A stretch of DNA of 64,000 nucleotides from assembly GCF_002042965.1 (NCBI RefSeq), contig NZ_MZNT01000003.1, positions 124,001 through 188,000 of the forward strand, in the 5' to 3' direction. Within the stretch, counting starts at the first letter, position 1; every line of letters begins with the position of its first letter. The stretch is from Paenibacillus sp. 32352 (GTDB lineage: Bacteria; Bacillota; Bacilli; Paenibacillales; NBRC-103111). Shown here in pieces: positions 18,120 through 27,864 of the stretch. Made by a program: the position numbers and the translations under genes. Under the pieces are notes generated by a model that was not told where the DNA came from, made no database searches, and was given only the letters and a program-made list of their open reading frames with translations.

Positions 18120-19202
18120 TTGATAGATGTCACACTGGATCATGTCAGCAAGCAATTCGGCCATGTCACTGGCGCCCAGGATATCCACGTTCACATTCAA
18201 CCGGGGGAATTTTTCACATTCCTTGGTCCGAGCGGATGCGGCAAGACGACGACGCTCCGAATGATAGCCGGTTTTTATTATCCGAGCTCAGGCCGCATCC
18301 TTTTTGGCCAGCATAATGTAACGAATCTTCCACCGAACAAACGAAATACCGGGATGGTATTTCAAAATTATGCTTTGTTTCCGCATATGACGGTATTCGA
18401 AAATATCGCATTCGGACTTCAGGTCCGCAAGGTGCCGAAGGCTGAGCTGGTGCAGCGCGTGGAACGGGCACAGCGGATGGTGCATTTGGAGGGATACGGG
18501 CGGCGTCGCATAGACCAATTGTCAGGCGGTCAGCAGCAGCGTGTTGCATTGGCCAGAGCGCTGGCGATCGAGCCGCAGATCCTGCTGCTGGATGAACCAT
18601 TATCCAATCTGGACGCAAAGCTTCGGGAGGAGACACGCCTGGAAATTAAACGGCTCCAGCTGGAGCTCGGGATCACGACGATCTACGTGACTCACGATCA
18701 GGCGGAGGCCATGGCGATGTCGGATCGGATTATGGTGATGCAGGGCGGTGTTGTCCAGCAGATCGGCAGTCCGGAGGAAATATATAACCGGCCTGTGAAC
18801 CGGTTTGTCGCTTCCTTCATCGGCGAATCGAATCTATGGGAAGGGACGGTGGAACGAATAGAAGGCGAGGAGGCTTTCGTACGGTTCGGACCGGATCTGG
18901 TGCTTAGCGGCTTCGTGCATAACGCTTCGCCAGCCTGCAAGCTGGCTATCGGGTCCACGGTTACCGTGTCGATACGTCCTGAATCGGTAACGGAGGCGCA
19001 GCTGTCGGAGTCCAATGAAGCCAATGTGGTTCGGGGGACTGTAACCATCTCTGAATTCACCGGGGTCAGCGTCAACTATTTAACGCAAGTGGGGAACGCC
19101 TCCCTCAAAGCGATGTTTGTCAACACGGGGCATCGGGTTCGTCAGCGTGGAGAAGAGATAGCCCTTCACATCCCGCCATCCGGCATCTATTTCTTAGGTT
19201 AG
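18120..19202 (+). CDS. ABC transporter ATP-binding protein (PotA/FbpC type)
   Basis: 360 aa, TTG start with AAGGGAGGGG upstream. Complete ATPase: Walker A GPSGCGKTT (about 37-45), Q-loop VFQNYALFPH, signature LSGGQQQR (about 137), Walker B ILLLDEPLSNLD, switch His in VTHDQ. A C-terminal TOBE region (about 275-355) is typical of Fe3+/polyamine importers. Energises the adjacent permease. Confidence 0.9.
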   Translation: MIDVTLDHVSKQFGHVTGAQDIHVHIQPGEFFTFLGPSGCGKTTTLRMIAGFYYPSSGRILFGQHNVTNLPPNKRNTGMVFQNYALFPHMTVFENIAFGLQVRKVPKAELVQRVERAQRMVHLEGYGRRRIDQLSGGQQQRVALARALAIEPQILLLDEPLSNLDAKLREETRLEIKRLQLELGITTIYVTHDQAEAMAMSDRIMVMQGGVVQQIGSPEEIYNRPVNRFVASFIGESNLWEGTVERIEGEEAFVRFGPDLVLSGFVHNASPACKLAIGSTVTVSIRPESVTEAQLSESNEANVVRGTVTISEFTGVSVNYLTQVGNASLKAMFVNTGHRVRQRGEEIALHIPPSGIYFLG

Positions 19203-19217
19203 TTAGGGGGACGATAG

Positions 19218-20957
19218 ATGAATAAAGACAGAACCTTCGAACCGCCGTCCGTCCCGAACATGCGGCCGTGGACCGCCGTAACGTCCTCACGCTACTTCGT
19301 TTATGTGCTCGTAGCTCCATTATTTCTCATTTTGCTCGCCTATGTCGTTTATCCGTTGTTCCAGACCTTCGTCCAAAGCATTGAAGTCAAGGACCAGTTC
19401 TCTTTGAAAAACTACGCCAAATTTTTCAGCCTGGAGCATACCTCCAATCTGGAGGCTCTCTGGACCAGTATTTACATCTCGGTGTTAAGCGTGATTACTT
19501 GTGCGATCGTGGGAGTGGCCATGGCTTTCCTGCTGGAGCGCTATGAGTTTCCGGGGCGGAAAATACTTACCGTGCTGGCTATGGTTCCTATGGCGCTGCC
19601 TCCTTTGGTGGGTGTGCTGTCCTTTACCTTTTTGTACGGGGAGAGCGGAATTATTCCCCGATCGTTGAAGCTGCTGCTTCAAATGGATCATGTTCCCTTT
19701 TCGTTAAAAGGCGTGTGGGGAGTGTTGATGGTCCATACCTTTACGATGTACACCTACTTCTATATGACCGCATCGGCGGCGATCAAAGGGCTGGACCCGT
19801 CACTGGAGGAAGCGGCCTCGAGCCTCGGGGCAGGGCGGCTGTACGTGTGGCGGCGCGTCATCCTTCCGATGCTGACTCCGGCTATGGTCGCTTCATCTCT
19901 GCTTGTCTTTATGATCTCGATGGCTTCCTATACGGCACCGCTTATCTTTGGCATAGAGCGGACGATGACCATGCAGATTTATTTATCCCGAACGAACGGG
20001 AATCTGGATATGGCTGCCGCCCAGTCCACGATTTTAACGATCGTGTCCATCCTGTTCCTTATGATCATGCGCTGGTACCAAAATTTACGTAATTACCAAA
20101 ACATGAGCAAAGGCGTCAGCGTGCATCGGACGGAGGTAAAGAGCGCCGCAGGCAAATATGCCGCCATGGTGCTGTCGTTTATCGGCGTCGTGATTTTGCT
20201 GCTGCCGATTCTGGTTCTGGTGCTGATCTCCTTCTCCAAAGACGCTACCTGGACGACGCAAATATTACCGCCCGAATATACGGTCAATCATTATGTCAAG
20301 CTGTTTACGGACAGCAAAACATGGCGGCCCATCGGCAACAGCTTCAAGATGAGCTTCATCGCCACCATAGGCAATGTCATCTTCGGGGTGGCGGCGGCAT
20401 ACGCCATGGTTCGTATGAAATTCCGGGGCAAGACGCTGCTCGACGTGCTTATTATGCTGCCTTGGGCATTGCCCGGCACGGTCGTAGGGGTGAACTTGAT
20501 CGCCGCCTTCAGCGAGCCCACCGTGTTCAGCTTCAACCAGGTGCTTATCGGCAGCTTCTGGATTCTCCCTTTGGCTTATTTTGTCCGGCATTTGCCTTTG
20601 GTGTTCCGGTCGACCTCGGCAACTTTAATGCAAATGGATGGCTCAGTGGAGGAGGCGGCACGCAACCTCGGCGCTTCCTGGTGGTACAGCTTCCGCCGAG
20701 TGGTGTTTCCGATGGCTCTGAGCGGGGTACTGGTGGGGACGCTGCTTGCTTTTGTCCAGGGGATAGGGGAATTCGTGTCCTCCATTCTGCTCTTTACGAC
20801 CAGAACGGCTCCGATTTCGGTCGAAATCTTCCAGCGGATGTATTCGTTCGAATTCGGTACCGCCTGCGCGTACGGGGTCCTGCAAATTTTATTGATTGTG
20901 ATCGTGCTGTTCATCTCAAGAAAAATCTCGGGCGACACGACGACCACCGCCGTATAG
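19218..20957 (+). CDS. Fused double-domain ABC permease (FbpB/PhnV type)
   Basis: 579 aa, two permease domains in one chain, each with about six helices and an EAA loop (EEAASSLGAGRLYVWRRVILPM near 195 and EEAARNLGASWWYSFRRVVFPM near 480). This fused architecture is usual for Fe3+, thiamine and 2-aminoethylphosphonate importers. It starts 15 bases after the ATPase and functions with the binding protein at 16830. Confidence 0.9.
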   Translation: MNKDRTFEPPSVPNMRPWTAVTSSRYFVYVLVAPLFLILLAYVVYPLFQTFVQSIEVKDQFSLKNYAKFFSLEHTSNLEALWTSIYISVLSVITCAIVGVAMAFLLERYEFPGRKILTVLAMVPMALPPLVGVLSFTFLYGESGIIPRSLKLLLQMDHVPFSLKGVWGVLMVHTFTMYTYFYMTASAAIKGLDPSLEEAASSLGAGRLYVWRRVILPMLTPAMVASSLLVFMISMASYTAPLIFGIERTMTMQIYLSRTNGNLDMAAAQSTILTIVSILFLMIMRWYQNLRNYQNMSKGVSVHRTEVKSAAGKYAAMVLSFIGVVILLLPILVLVLISFSKDATWTTQILPPEYTVNHYVKLFTDSKTWRPIGNSFKMSFIATIGNVIFGVAAAYAMVRMKFRGKTLLDVLIMLPWALPGTVVGVNLIAAFSEPTVFSFNQVLIGSFWILPLAYFVRHLPLVFRSTSATLMQMDGSVEEAARNLGASWWYSFRRVVFPMALSGVLVGTLLAFVQGIGEFVSSILLFTTRTAPISVEIFQRMYSFEFGTACAYGVLQILLIVIVLFISRKISGDTTTTAV

Positions 20958-21145
20958 CCGTTTGACAGTCCAACGCATGTTCCAAGGTATGCCGCCTGCC
21001 TTCAGCAAAAGATCACGGATGCGCTTTACTTCTAAAGAGCTTGCTATGTTCGGTCATTTCGTGGGGAAATCCCACGTGACATATACAGCGGGAACCTGGC
21101 CATTTCCTGCGGTAAGAACAGTTAAAGACAAAAGGAGGAGTTAGC

Positions 21146-23695
21146 TTGAAACGTGGGAAGTCAACATCGAAATGGTTGGCGACGATAACGAGCGTTGCCG
21201 TAGCGGGAGGACTGCTGTTTCCGGCAGCCGCACAGCCGGCTCACGCGGATCGTGGTGCAGTGGATCTATGGAAATCGATCAAGCCGTTAACGACCATCGC
21301 AAGCGCTATGAACACGGGGGCGCATCCTGATGACGAGCACAGTGCAACGCTGGCTTACTTATCCCTCGGTCAGGGAGTGAATACGTTCAGCATTATCGCC
21401 AACCGTGGCGAAGGCGGACAGAATGAGATAGGCAGCGAGCTCGGTAACGCCTTGGGCATTATACGGACCCGTGAGCTGCAGGAGGCGTCCAAGGTAACGA
21501 ATATCACCCTCAGCATGCTGAGCGAGGACATCAACGATCCGATCTTTGATTTCGGATTCTCGAAGAGTCCGGACGAGACCCTGCAAAAGTGGGGAGAGTC
21601 GGTCGCCTACGAACGGCTGATCCGCAAAATTCGTGAGGACCGTCCGGATGTCGTCTATCCGTCCTTCCTGAACGAGGATTCCACCCATGGGCATCATAGA
21701 GCGATCAACGTCATTACCGTCAAGGCGTTCAAGGATGCGGCGGATCCTGCTGTATTCCCCGAGCATTTGCAGAAGGGGCTTCAGCCTTGGCAGGTGAAGA
21801 AGCTTTATGTACCCGGCACGGCAAAGGATTATAACGTGGTGGTCCCTGTAGGCGATTATAACGAAATTTACGGCGCCTCGTATTTGCAGCTGGGAGAAGA
21901 ATCCCGGTTTATGCACAAGAGCCAGGGAATGGGACGCATTTATGATGAGGGGCCGATCAGTCCCGATCTGTTCGGCAATTATTACAAGCTTCAATCGTCT
22001 ACGGTGAAGACGAAGGATAAAGAATCCGGATTTTTCGACGGAATCGCTTATACGTTCGAGGATCTGGCCAAGGAAGTAGATGCCAAAGGAAAAGATCAAA
22101 AAGTCGTCAAGGATCTGCGCGCGCTGCAAAAAGATTCGGAGCAGGTCATTGCCGCCTATCCGAAATTTGCGGCGGTCACTAAAGAAGTGCATGCGATGAA
22201 AGCGGATCTGCAGACCGCCATTGCCGATGTGAACGCTTCTGAGCTCGATAAAGCGACGAAGACGGATTTGATGTACCGCCTGAAGGTGAAGGACGAACAG
22301 CTGAATAAAGCCAGTATGGAAGCGGCCTCTGTAGTGGCCAAGGTGAAGCCGGCAGCCAGTGAGCTCGTGGCAGGGCAAACGACCAAGGTAACCGTAACGG
22401 CCTTTAACGGCGGCAATGTCGAGCTGAAGAACATCAAGCTCGGTCTCCGTGTGCCGGAAGGCTGGACCGCCAAGGCGGCAGGTGCGGCGAGCTTCGACCG
22501 GCTTGGCAATAACCAGACCGTATCCGCCACGTACGATGTAACCGTTCCAGCCAATGCGCCCAATTTCAAGCCGTATGCTCCATCGGTGCTGAACGCCGAT
22601 GTAGAATACCAGGCTTATGATACGGTGACGAAGCTGAAGGTGGCTCCACAAAGCACAGTTGCCGTTCTGCCGCCGTATTCCATGTCGCTGAGCCCAAGCG
22701 CAACGGTGCTGAATACGCTGAAAACGGAGGAAGCGATTCCTGTCAAAGTGACGGTTCGCAATTACACTCCAGGGGCATCGAAAGCATCGATTTCGTTAAA
22801 AGTGCCTGAGGGCTGGACAGTCGAGCCTGCGGCAGAAGAGCTGAGCTTTGCCGCCAAAGGAGAGACGAAATCCGTAGCCTTCTCGGTGAAAGGATCGTCC
22901 ACGGTTGAACCGGGCAGCTATACCGTATCGGCGGTTGCCCAGAACGGAAGCGTTGTGAGCACAGAGGGCGCCCAGGTAATTGAATACCCGCATATCGGCA
23001 AAACGTACATGGTCCAGCCTGCGGAGCTCAAAATTGAAGTGTTTGACCTCGCCGTGCCGGAAAACCTGAAGGTCGGTTACGTATCCAGCGGTTTTGATAA
23101 TATTGATCAGTACTTAAGCCAGCTTGGCGTTCATGTAGAAAAGCTGGAGGCCAAAGACATTCAATCCGGGGATTTGTCGAAATATGACACGATTGTGCTT
23201 GGCATTCGCGCCTATGCCTTCCGTCCCGAGCTGATCCCGAGCAATCAACGGCTGCTCAGCTATGTGCAGAACGGAGGCAACCTGGTCGTCCAATACCATA
23301 AACCGGAGGATAAATGGACGCCGGATCTTGCCCCGTACCCTATCAAGATAGGCTCGCCGTTAATTCAATGGCGGGTAACCGACGAGAGCTCCAAGGTGAC
23401 GATGCTGGCGCCGGATCATCCGATGTTTACCTATCCGAATCAAATTACCGACGCGGACTGGGATCATTGGGTGCAGGACCGTTCGGCGTATAACCCGTCC
23501 GAATGGGGCAAAGAGTACACCGAGCTGATATCCAACGGGGATCCCGGCGAGAAGGAATTTACGGGCACCTTCCTGACAGCGCCTTACGGCAAAGGAATTT
23601 ATACGTACAGCTCCATCGTATGGTACCGTGAAATTCCAAGCCTGGTGCCAGGGTCTATCCGGATGTTCGTCAATATGATCAGCCAAAAGCAATAA
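21146..23695 (+). CDS. Secreted multidomain PIG-L (LmbE-like) deacetylase
   Basis: 849 aa, TTG start after GGAGGAG. Signal peptide (about 1-35, ending AQPAHA), then a PIG-L/LmbE zinc deacetylase (about 40-330) with the metal motif GAHPDDEH and a distal EDSTHGHHRA. Two NEW3/beta-sandwich repeats follow (about 395-610; GWTAKAAG, GWTVEPAAEE), then a C-terminal ThuA/GATase-like Rossmann region (about 630-845; LKVGYVSSGFDNIDQYLSQLG, YDTIVLGIRAYAF). It should remove an acyl group from an extracellular amino-sugar derivative before import. The C-terminal domain's role is unknown. Confidence 0.8.
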   Translation: MKRGKSTSKWLATITSVAVAGGLLFPAAAQPAHADRGAVDLWKSIKPLTTIASAMNTGAHPDDEHSATLAYLSLGQGVNTFSIIANRGEGGQNEIGSELGNALGIIRTRELQEASKVTNITLSMLSEDINDPIFDFGFSKSPDETLQKWGESVAYERLIRKIREDRPDVVYPSFLNEDSTHGHHRAINVITVKAFKDAADPAVFPEHLQKGLQPWQVKKLYVPGTAKDYNVVVPVGDYNEIYGASYLQLGEESRFMHKSQGMGRIYDEGPISPDLFGNYYKLQSSTVKTKDKESGFFDGIAYTFEDLAKEVDAKGKDQKVVKDLRALQKDSEQVIAAYPKFAAVTKEVHAMKADLQTAIADVNASELDKATKTDLMYRLKVKDEQLNKASMEAASVVAKVKPAASELVAGQTTKVTVTAFNGGNVELKNIKLGLRVPEGWTAKAAGAASFDRLGNNQTVSATYDVTVPANAPNFKPYAPSVLNADVEYQAYDTVTKLKVAPQSTVAVLPPYSMSLSPSATVLNTLKTEEAIPVKVTVRNYTPGASKASISLKVPEGWTVEPAAEELSFAAKGETKSVAFSVKGSSTVEPGSYTVSAVAQNGSVVSTEGAQVIEYPHIGKTYMVQPAELKIEVFDLAVPENLKVGYVSSGFDNIDQYLSQLGVHVEKLEAKDIQSGDLSKYDTIVLGIRAYAFRPELIPSNQRLLSYVQNGGNLVVQYHKPEDKWTPDLAPYPIKIGSPLIQWRVTDESSKVTMLAPDHPMFTYPNQITDADWDHWVQDRSAYNPSEWGKEYTELISNGDPGEKEFTGTFLTAPYGKGIYTYSSIVWYREIPSLVPGSIRMFVNMISQKQ

Positions 23696-23707
23696 AGGGT
23701 TATGCAG

Positions 23708-23742
23708 CCGGAGGACGCTTGAGCTTATTCAGCGTTCTCCGG
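23708..23742 (+). promoter_or_regulatory. Intercistronic hairpin between PIG-L and creatininase genes
   Basis: CCGGAGGACGCT and AGCGTTCTCCGG form a stem with a single mismatch. No T-run follows, so it is more likely an mRNA processing or stability element than a terminator. Confidence 0.4.
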
Positions 23743-23778
23743 AAGCTTCATTATCTTCGATACGGGAGTTGAAGATCT

Positions 23779-24558
23779 ATGCAAGCTATCCATGTTCATG
23801 GACGGGATATCGACCGCGTTAAGGAAAGGGTGCGATTCGCTGTGCTCCCTCTGGGGTCGGTAGAATATCATGGTCCTCATGCTCCGCTCGGTACGGATAT
23901 CGTTCTGGCCAACGGCTTTGCCGAACGGATTGACCCTGCTCTTGAGCCTCTGCTCTATCCTGTCGTTCCCTATACGGCCTGTCCCGGCAAAACCAGTGAA
24001 TATCCTGCAACGATATCGATTCGGCCCTCCGTATTCATAGACTATGTCATGGATATCGTCGATGGGATTTGCAGGCTGGGCATCCGCAATATTGTGCTGC
24101 TGAATGCTCATGACGCCAATATGGGGCCGTCTCGTACGGTTGCGGAGGCCATGACCGGCAAATACAGAGACGCCCGGTTTCTTCTTATCAACTGGTGGCA
24201 GATGGTAACGCAAGAGAGCGCCGAGCAGCAAGGCATATTTCAAGGAACGCCGGGACGAGGTCACGGGGGCCCCTATGAAATGTCCGCCGTCAAAGCGTTT
24301 CAACCGGATTTGGTTCATGTGCAGGAAGAGGATCTGTCATTAAAGGCGCCGAAGCCTTTATCATCTCTGCCTTACGTGCTGGTAGAGGGTACCCCCGAGG
24401 GATGGGACGGCTACACGGGAGATATTCGGCAAATTTCGTTGGAAGCGGGCCAATGGATTGTAGAGGAAGCGGCCAGTAACATGAATGAGCTGATTCAAAG
24501 CTGGCTGGGTGCCACAAAAGGGAGAAGAGGAGAGGGTGAGCGGCATGAGGACACGTGA
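23779..24558 (+). CDS. Creatininase-family amidohydrolase
   Basis: 259 aa. Family hallmarks: LGSVEYHGPHAPLGTD (metal ligands Glu, His, Asp, about 29-42), NAHDANMG (about 110) and GHGGPYEMSAV (about 158, final Glu ligand). Members cleave cyclic or linear amides (creatinine, formamidopyrimidines, mycofactocin peptide). The substrate cannot be deduced; the neighbours suggest an amide bond in a sugar conjugate. Its 3' end overlaps the next gene by 14 bases. Confidence 0.85.
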   Translation: MQAIHVHGRDIDRVKERVRFAVLPLGSVEYHGPHAPLGTDIVLANGFAERIDPALEPLLYPVVPYTACPGKTSEYPATISIRPSVFIDYVMDIVDGICRLGIRNIVLLNAHDANMGPSRTVAEAMTGKYRDARFLLINWWQMVTQESAEQQGIFQGTPGRGHGGPYEMSAVKAFQPDLVHVQEEDLSLKAPKPLSSLPYVLVEGTPEGWDGYTGDIRQISLEAGQWIVEEAASNMNELIQSWLGATKGRRGEGERHEDT

Positions 24559-26053
24559 GGAATGGTTTCATCAGGAAGGAGCCTCGTTTCCCGGCAGGAC
24601 CTATGCGGAGGTTGTTCTGGAGCCGGCCTTCAATGAGGCGAAGAAGCAGCTGCTCGATCCGATGATGGCGATCAACAAGGCGCATCTCATTATGCTGAGG
24701 GAGAGGCAGCTTCTTACGGAGGAGCAAGCCAAAAGGATTGCGAGAGCCATCCATGACTTGGACCTGGAGGCGTTAAGAAGCTCCGTCTACACGGGGCGCT
24801 TCGAGGATTTGTTTTTTCAAGTGGAGCACCAGCTTCTTGAGCATGCAGGCGACATTGCGGGCAATCTTCATTTGGCAAGAAGCCGCAACGATATGGGCAT
24901 CGCCATGTACCGCATGGTGCTAAGAGAGAAGCTGACGGGTACGCTAGGCTCTGCCCTTCGCTTGATGGAGCAGCTGCTTGCCTTTGCAGAGGAGCATAAG
25001 GACACGGTCATGATCGGCTATACGCATACGCAGCAGGCTCAACCAACTACAATGGCCCATTACATCATGGCTGTCGTGGATTCGTTGACACGGGATATCC
25101 GCAGGCTGACTTCCGCCTATGCCAATTGTAACCGCAGCAGCATGGGGGCGGCGGCCTTAACGACTTCAGGCTTTGCGATCAGCCGTGAGAGGATGAGGGA
25201 GCTGCTTGGCTTCGACGAGCTGATCGACAATTCCTATGATGCGATAGGCGGGGCGGATTATTTGGGGGAAGCGGCAGCTGCAGTTCAGCTGGCGGCGATT
25301 GATTTGGGACGAGTCGTTCAAGATCTGCTGCTATGGTGCACTCAGGAGTTCGCCGTTTTGAAGGTAGGGGCTCCATATGTCCAGATCAGTTCGATTATGC
25401 CGCAGAAGAGAAATCCGGTATCGCTTGAGCATATGCGGGCTCTGCTGTCCAGCTGCGCAGGGAATGCGGCGTCCGTGCTGACCATGATCCATAATACGCC
25501 GTTCGGGGATATCGTCGATACGGAGGATGATATGCAGCCTTACATGTGGAAAAGCCTCGAGGTTCTCGACAACGTGTACCGGCTGCTGGCCGCTGTCATC
25601 GGAACGATGGATGTCAATAAGGAAGTGCTGCGGAAGCGGACGGAAGGAAGCTTCGCCACAGTGACCGAGCTGGCCGATACGCTCGTAAGAACGGACGGCT
25701 TGACTTTCCGTACTGCGCATCACATCGTTAGCGGGGTCGTTCATAAAGCGTTGGCCGCTGACCTGGCCGCTAACGAGATTACGCTGGCTATGGTCAACGA
25801 AGTGGCTCTCGGGATCATAGGGCGAGAGGTTTCGCTGGATGAGCCGATGCTGCGTCAAGCCCTGGATCCCGTTCATTTTGTGGCCATCCGCGATTTGCCG
25901 GGGGGGCCGAATCCGTCCGAAATCCAACGGATGATCGGGCTTCGCAGGCAGCAGCATGCCGCTCTGAGCCAGCGGGTCCAAGCGTATGAAAGCACGCACC
26001 GGCGGGCTTATCAATACCTGGATGAAACGACGCGCAGCTGGAGCGTGACCTGA
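24545..26053 (+). CDS. Argininosuccinate-lyase-like enzyme (aspartase/fumarase superfamily)
   Basis: 502 aa from the ATG at 24545 (GGAGAGGGTGAG upstream); an upstream ATG at 24509 would lie deep inside the previous gene. Superfamily motifs: HLARSRNDMG (compare HTGRSRND of ArgH), YTHTQQAQPTT and the signature SSIMPQKRNP. The N- and C-terminal parts differ from housekeeping ArgH and there is no argG beside it. It probably eliminates fumarate or another acid from a C-N linked conjugate instead of making arginine. The next gene starts on its last base. Confidence 0.8.
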   Translation: MRTREEWFHQEGASFPGRTYAEVVLEPAFNEAKKQLLDPMMAINKAHLIMLRERQLLTEEQAKRIARAIHDLDLEALRSSVYTGRFEDLFFQVEHQLLEHAGDIAGNLHLARSRNDMGIAMYRMVLREKLTGTLGSALRLMEQLLAFAEEHKDTVMIGYTHTQQAQPTTMAHYIMAVVDSLTRDIRRLTSAYANCNRSSMGAAALTTSGFAISRERMRELLGFDELIDNSYDAIGGADYLGEAAAAVQLAAIDLGRVVQDLLLWCTQEFAVLKVGAPYVQISSIMPQKRNPVSLEHMRALLSSCAGNAASVLTMIHNTPFGDIVDTEDDMQPYMWKSLEVLDNVYRLLAAVIGTMDVNKEVLRKRTEGSFATVTELADTLVRTDGLTFRTAHHIVSGVVHKALAADLAANEITLAMVNEVALGIIGREVSLDEPMLRQALDPVHFVAIRDLPGGPNPSEIQRMIGLRRQQHAALSQRVQAYESTHRRAYQYLDETTRSWSVT

Positions 26054-27051
26054 TGGCTCGCCTGCATATTCCATTGCTGGCGGTCGACGGTGGCGGAACC
26101 AAATGTCTGGCTATCCTGATGGACTCTGAGGGGAGGCTGCTTGGGCAGGGCCGGGCGGGCTCCTGCAATTATCAAGGGGCGGGAAGAGAGGCTGCCGTTA
26201 GAGAACTAAGGGCAGGAGTTCAAGCGGCGATCTCCGATTGGGCGCAGCAATGCGGCATCCAAGATCAGCCTCTTGAGCTGGATATCGAATACGCTGTTAT
26301 GGGCATTGCGGGATTGGACACGGCATATGATAGAAGCATCATCCAGGAGCTGGTACAGCTTGCTCTTCAGCCCCTGCCAGTTCAGATCCGGAAGCTGGTT
26401 ATCGAAAATGACGGCTTCGCCGCGTTAACGGGCGCGACCGGGGGGCAGCCGGGTATTCTGGCTATTGCCGGAACGGGATCGATAATTTTTGGGATAAATG
26501 AGGAGGGAACGACGGCCAGGGCCGGCGGTTGGGGACACCGGGTCGGGGATGAGGGCAGCGGATATTGGATAGGTAAGCAGGCCATTATAGCTGCTTTAAG
26601 AGCTTACGACGGGAGGGGGGAGGTTACGGAATTAGGCCGGCTGATCGTGGCCTATTTAGGCTTGAGTGATGAGGAAGAGCTCTTCAACTGGACTTATGGC
26701 CCAGATTATGCGGTCGAGAGGGTGGGGGAGCTATCCCGGCTGGTCAGCCAGGCTGCGTCCTCGGGAGATCAAACGGCCAAGCATATTTTGACGAGGGCTG
26801 CAGATGAGCTGTTCCGTGGCATCCGGGCCGTTGTAGAACGGCTCGCGATGCAGCACAAGCCGTTCCGGCTTATTTTGCAGGGCGGCGTATTGCAAAATGA
26901 CAGCCTTATACGTCAATTGCTGATTCACAAATGCGAACAGTGGGCTCCTTACGCCCGGCCGGACCATGCACGGGGAGAACCGATTCACGGGGTTACGACA
27001 ATGGCCTTATCCTTGTTGCGTTCGGCAGCTCGTAAGGAGGCGAAGGATTAA
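26053..27051 (+). CDS. BadF/BadG-type ATPase, N-acetylglucosamine-kinase-like
   Basis: 332 aa, ATG overlapping the previous TGA by one base. ASKHA-fold motifs: VDGGGTKCLA (phosphate 1), VIENDGFAALTGA (catalytic Asp), GILAIAGTGSI (phosphate 2), GGWGHRVGDEGSG and LQGGVLQND (adenosine). This family includes GlcNAc and glucosamine kinases. It would phosphorylate the amino sugar released by the deacetylases. Confidence 0.85.
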   Translation: MARLHIPLLAVDGGGTKCLAILMDSEGRLLGQGRAGSCNYQGAGREAAVRELRAGVQAAISDWAQQCGIQDQPLELDIEYAVMGIAGLDTAYDRSIIQELVQLALQPLPVQIRKLVIENDGFAALTGATGGQPGILAIAGTGSIIFGINEEGTTARAGGWGHRVGDEGSGYWIGKQAIIAALRAYDGRGEVTELGRLIVAYLGLSDEEELFNWTYGPDYAVERVGELSRLVSQAASSGDQTAKHILTRAADELFRGIRAVVERLAMQHKPFRLILQGGVLQNDSLIRQLLIHKCEQWAPYARPDHARGEPIHGVTTMALSLLRSAARKEAKD

Positions 27052-27080
27052 TGTCAATATGATGCGGGAGATGAAGCGCG

Positions 27081-27830
27081 ATGTTGAAACGATGGTTATT
27101 CGTCTTTGCCCATCCTGACGACGAATCATTTGCAGCCGGAGGAACCATTGCCAAGGCTCGCCATTTCGGCTATGAGGTTTCATTGATTTGTGCCACCTCG
27201 GGCTGCAAGGGGAAATCCGGCGCTTTTCAGTTCACCTGCCGGGAAGAGCTAGCCAAGCATCGGGAAGAGGAGCTGAAGAAGGCATGCTCCCTTCTTGGCG
27301 TCAATCAGCTTATTCTTTATCGTCATAAAGACGGCTTCTTGATGGAATTGGATGCCGGTCTGCTGGCGAATCAAATCCGCGATACCTTATTGGAGCTAAA
27401 GCCGCAGGTCGTCATTACGTTTCCTCCGGACGGCGTTACGGGACACCCCGATCATATTGCCATATCTAGAGCGACGGAGAAAGCCGTTAAGCTGGCGGAG
27501 GCTCATTATCCGCCGGATGCCTATCCGCAGTTATATTATAATTCGATTCCTCATTACTACGATTATTGCAAGGACTCCGGCCCTAAGGACCGGTGCTGCA
27601 TTACGAGTAAGGTGGATATAAGTCCTTACCGGACTGTCAAGGGACAGGCGCTGCAGGCCTATCAAAGCCAGATATATTCCGTGAATCGGGCTTACCCTGG
27701 CGTTATGCAGGGAGACTACAGCGTCATAGGCAACTTCGAATATTACACATTGGCGCGGGCCAATGGTCAGACTATAGAGCCGTCAACGGCAAAGGATTTG
27801 GAGCATATTCCGACGCTGGAATTCGGGTAG
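27081..27830 (+). CDS. Cytoplasmic PIG-L family deacetylase (BshB/MshB-like)
   Basis: 249 aa, GGGAGATGA upstream. No signal peptide. Zinc motif AHPDDESFAAGG (about 10-21) and distal PDGVTGHPDHIA (about 116-127). The length matches bacillithiol/GlcNAc-type N-deacetylases; a housekeeping BshB role is possible but no other bsh gene is adjacent. Last gene of the cluster, followed by a terminator. Confidence 0.85.
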   Translation: MLKRWLFVFAHPDDESFAAGGTIAKARHFGYEVSLICATSGCKGKSGAFQFTCREELAKHREEELKKACSLLGVNQLILYRHKDGFLMELDAGLLANQIRDTLLELKPQVVITFPPDGVTGHPDHIAISRATEKAVKLAEAHYPPDAYPQLYYNSIPHYYDYCKDSGPKDRCCITSKVDISPYRTVKGQALQAYQSQIYSVNRAYPGVMQGDYSVIGNFEYYTLARANGQTIEPSTAKDLEHIPTLEFG

Positions 27831-27864
27831 GTACCGTGAAGTGATGTATGCTCCTAGGAAGAAA

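Noticed and set aside
21359..22651. Minus-strand open frame of 430 aa
   Set aside because: Antisense shadow of the secreted PIG-L gene.
27081..27830. Assigning the short PIG-L gene as bshB
   Set aside because: Size and motifs fit, but no bshA, bshC or other bacillithiol gene is nearby and the operon context suggests a catabolic role.
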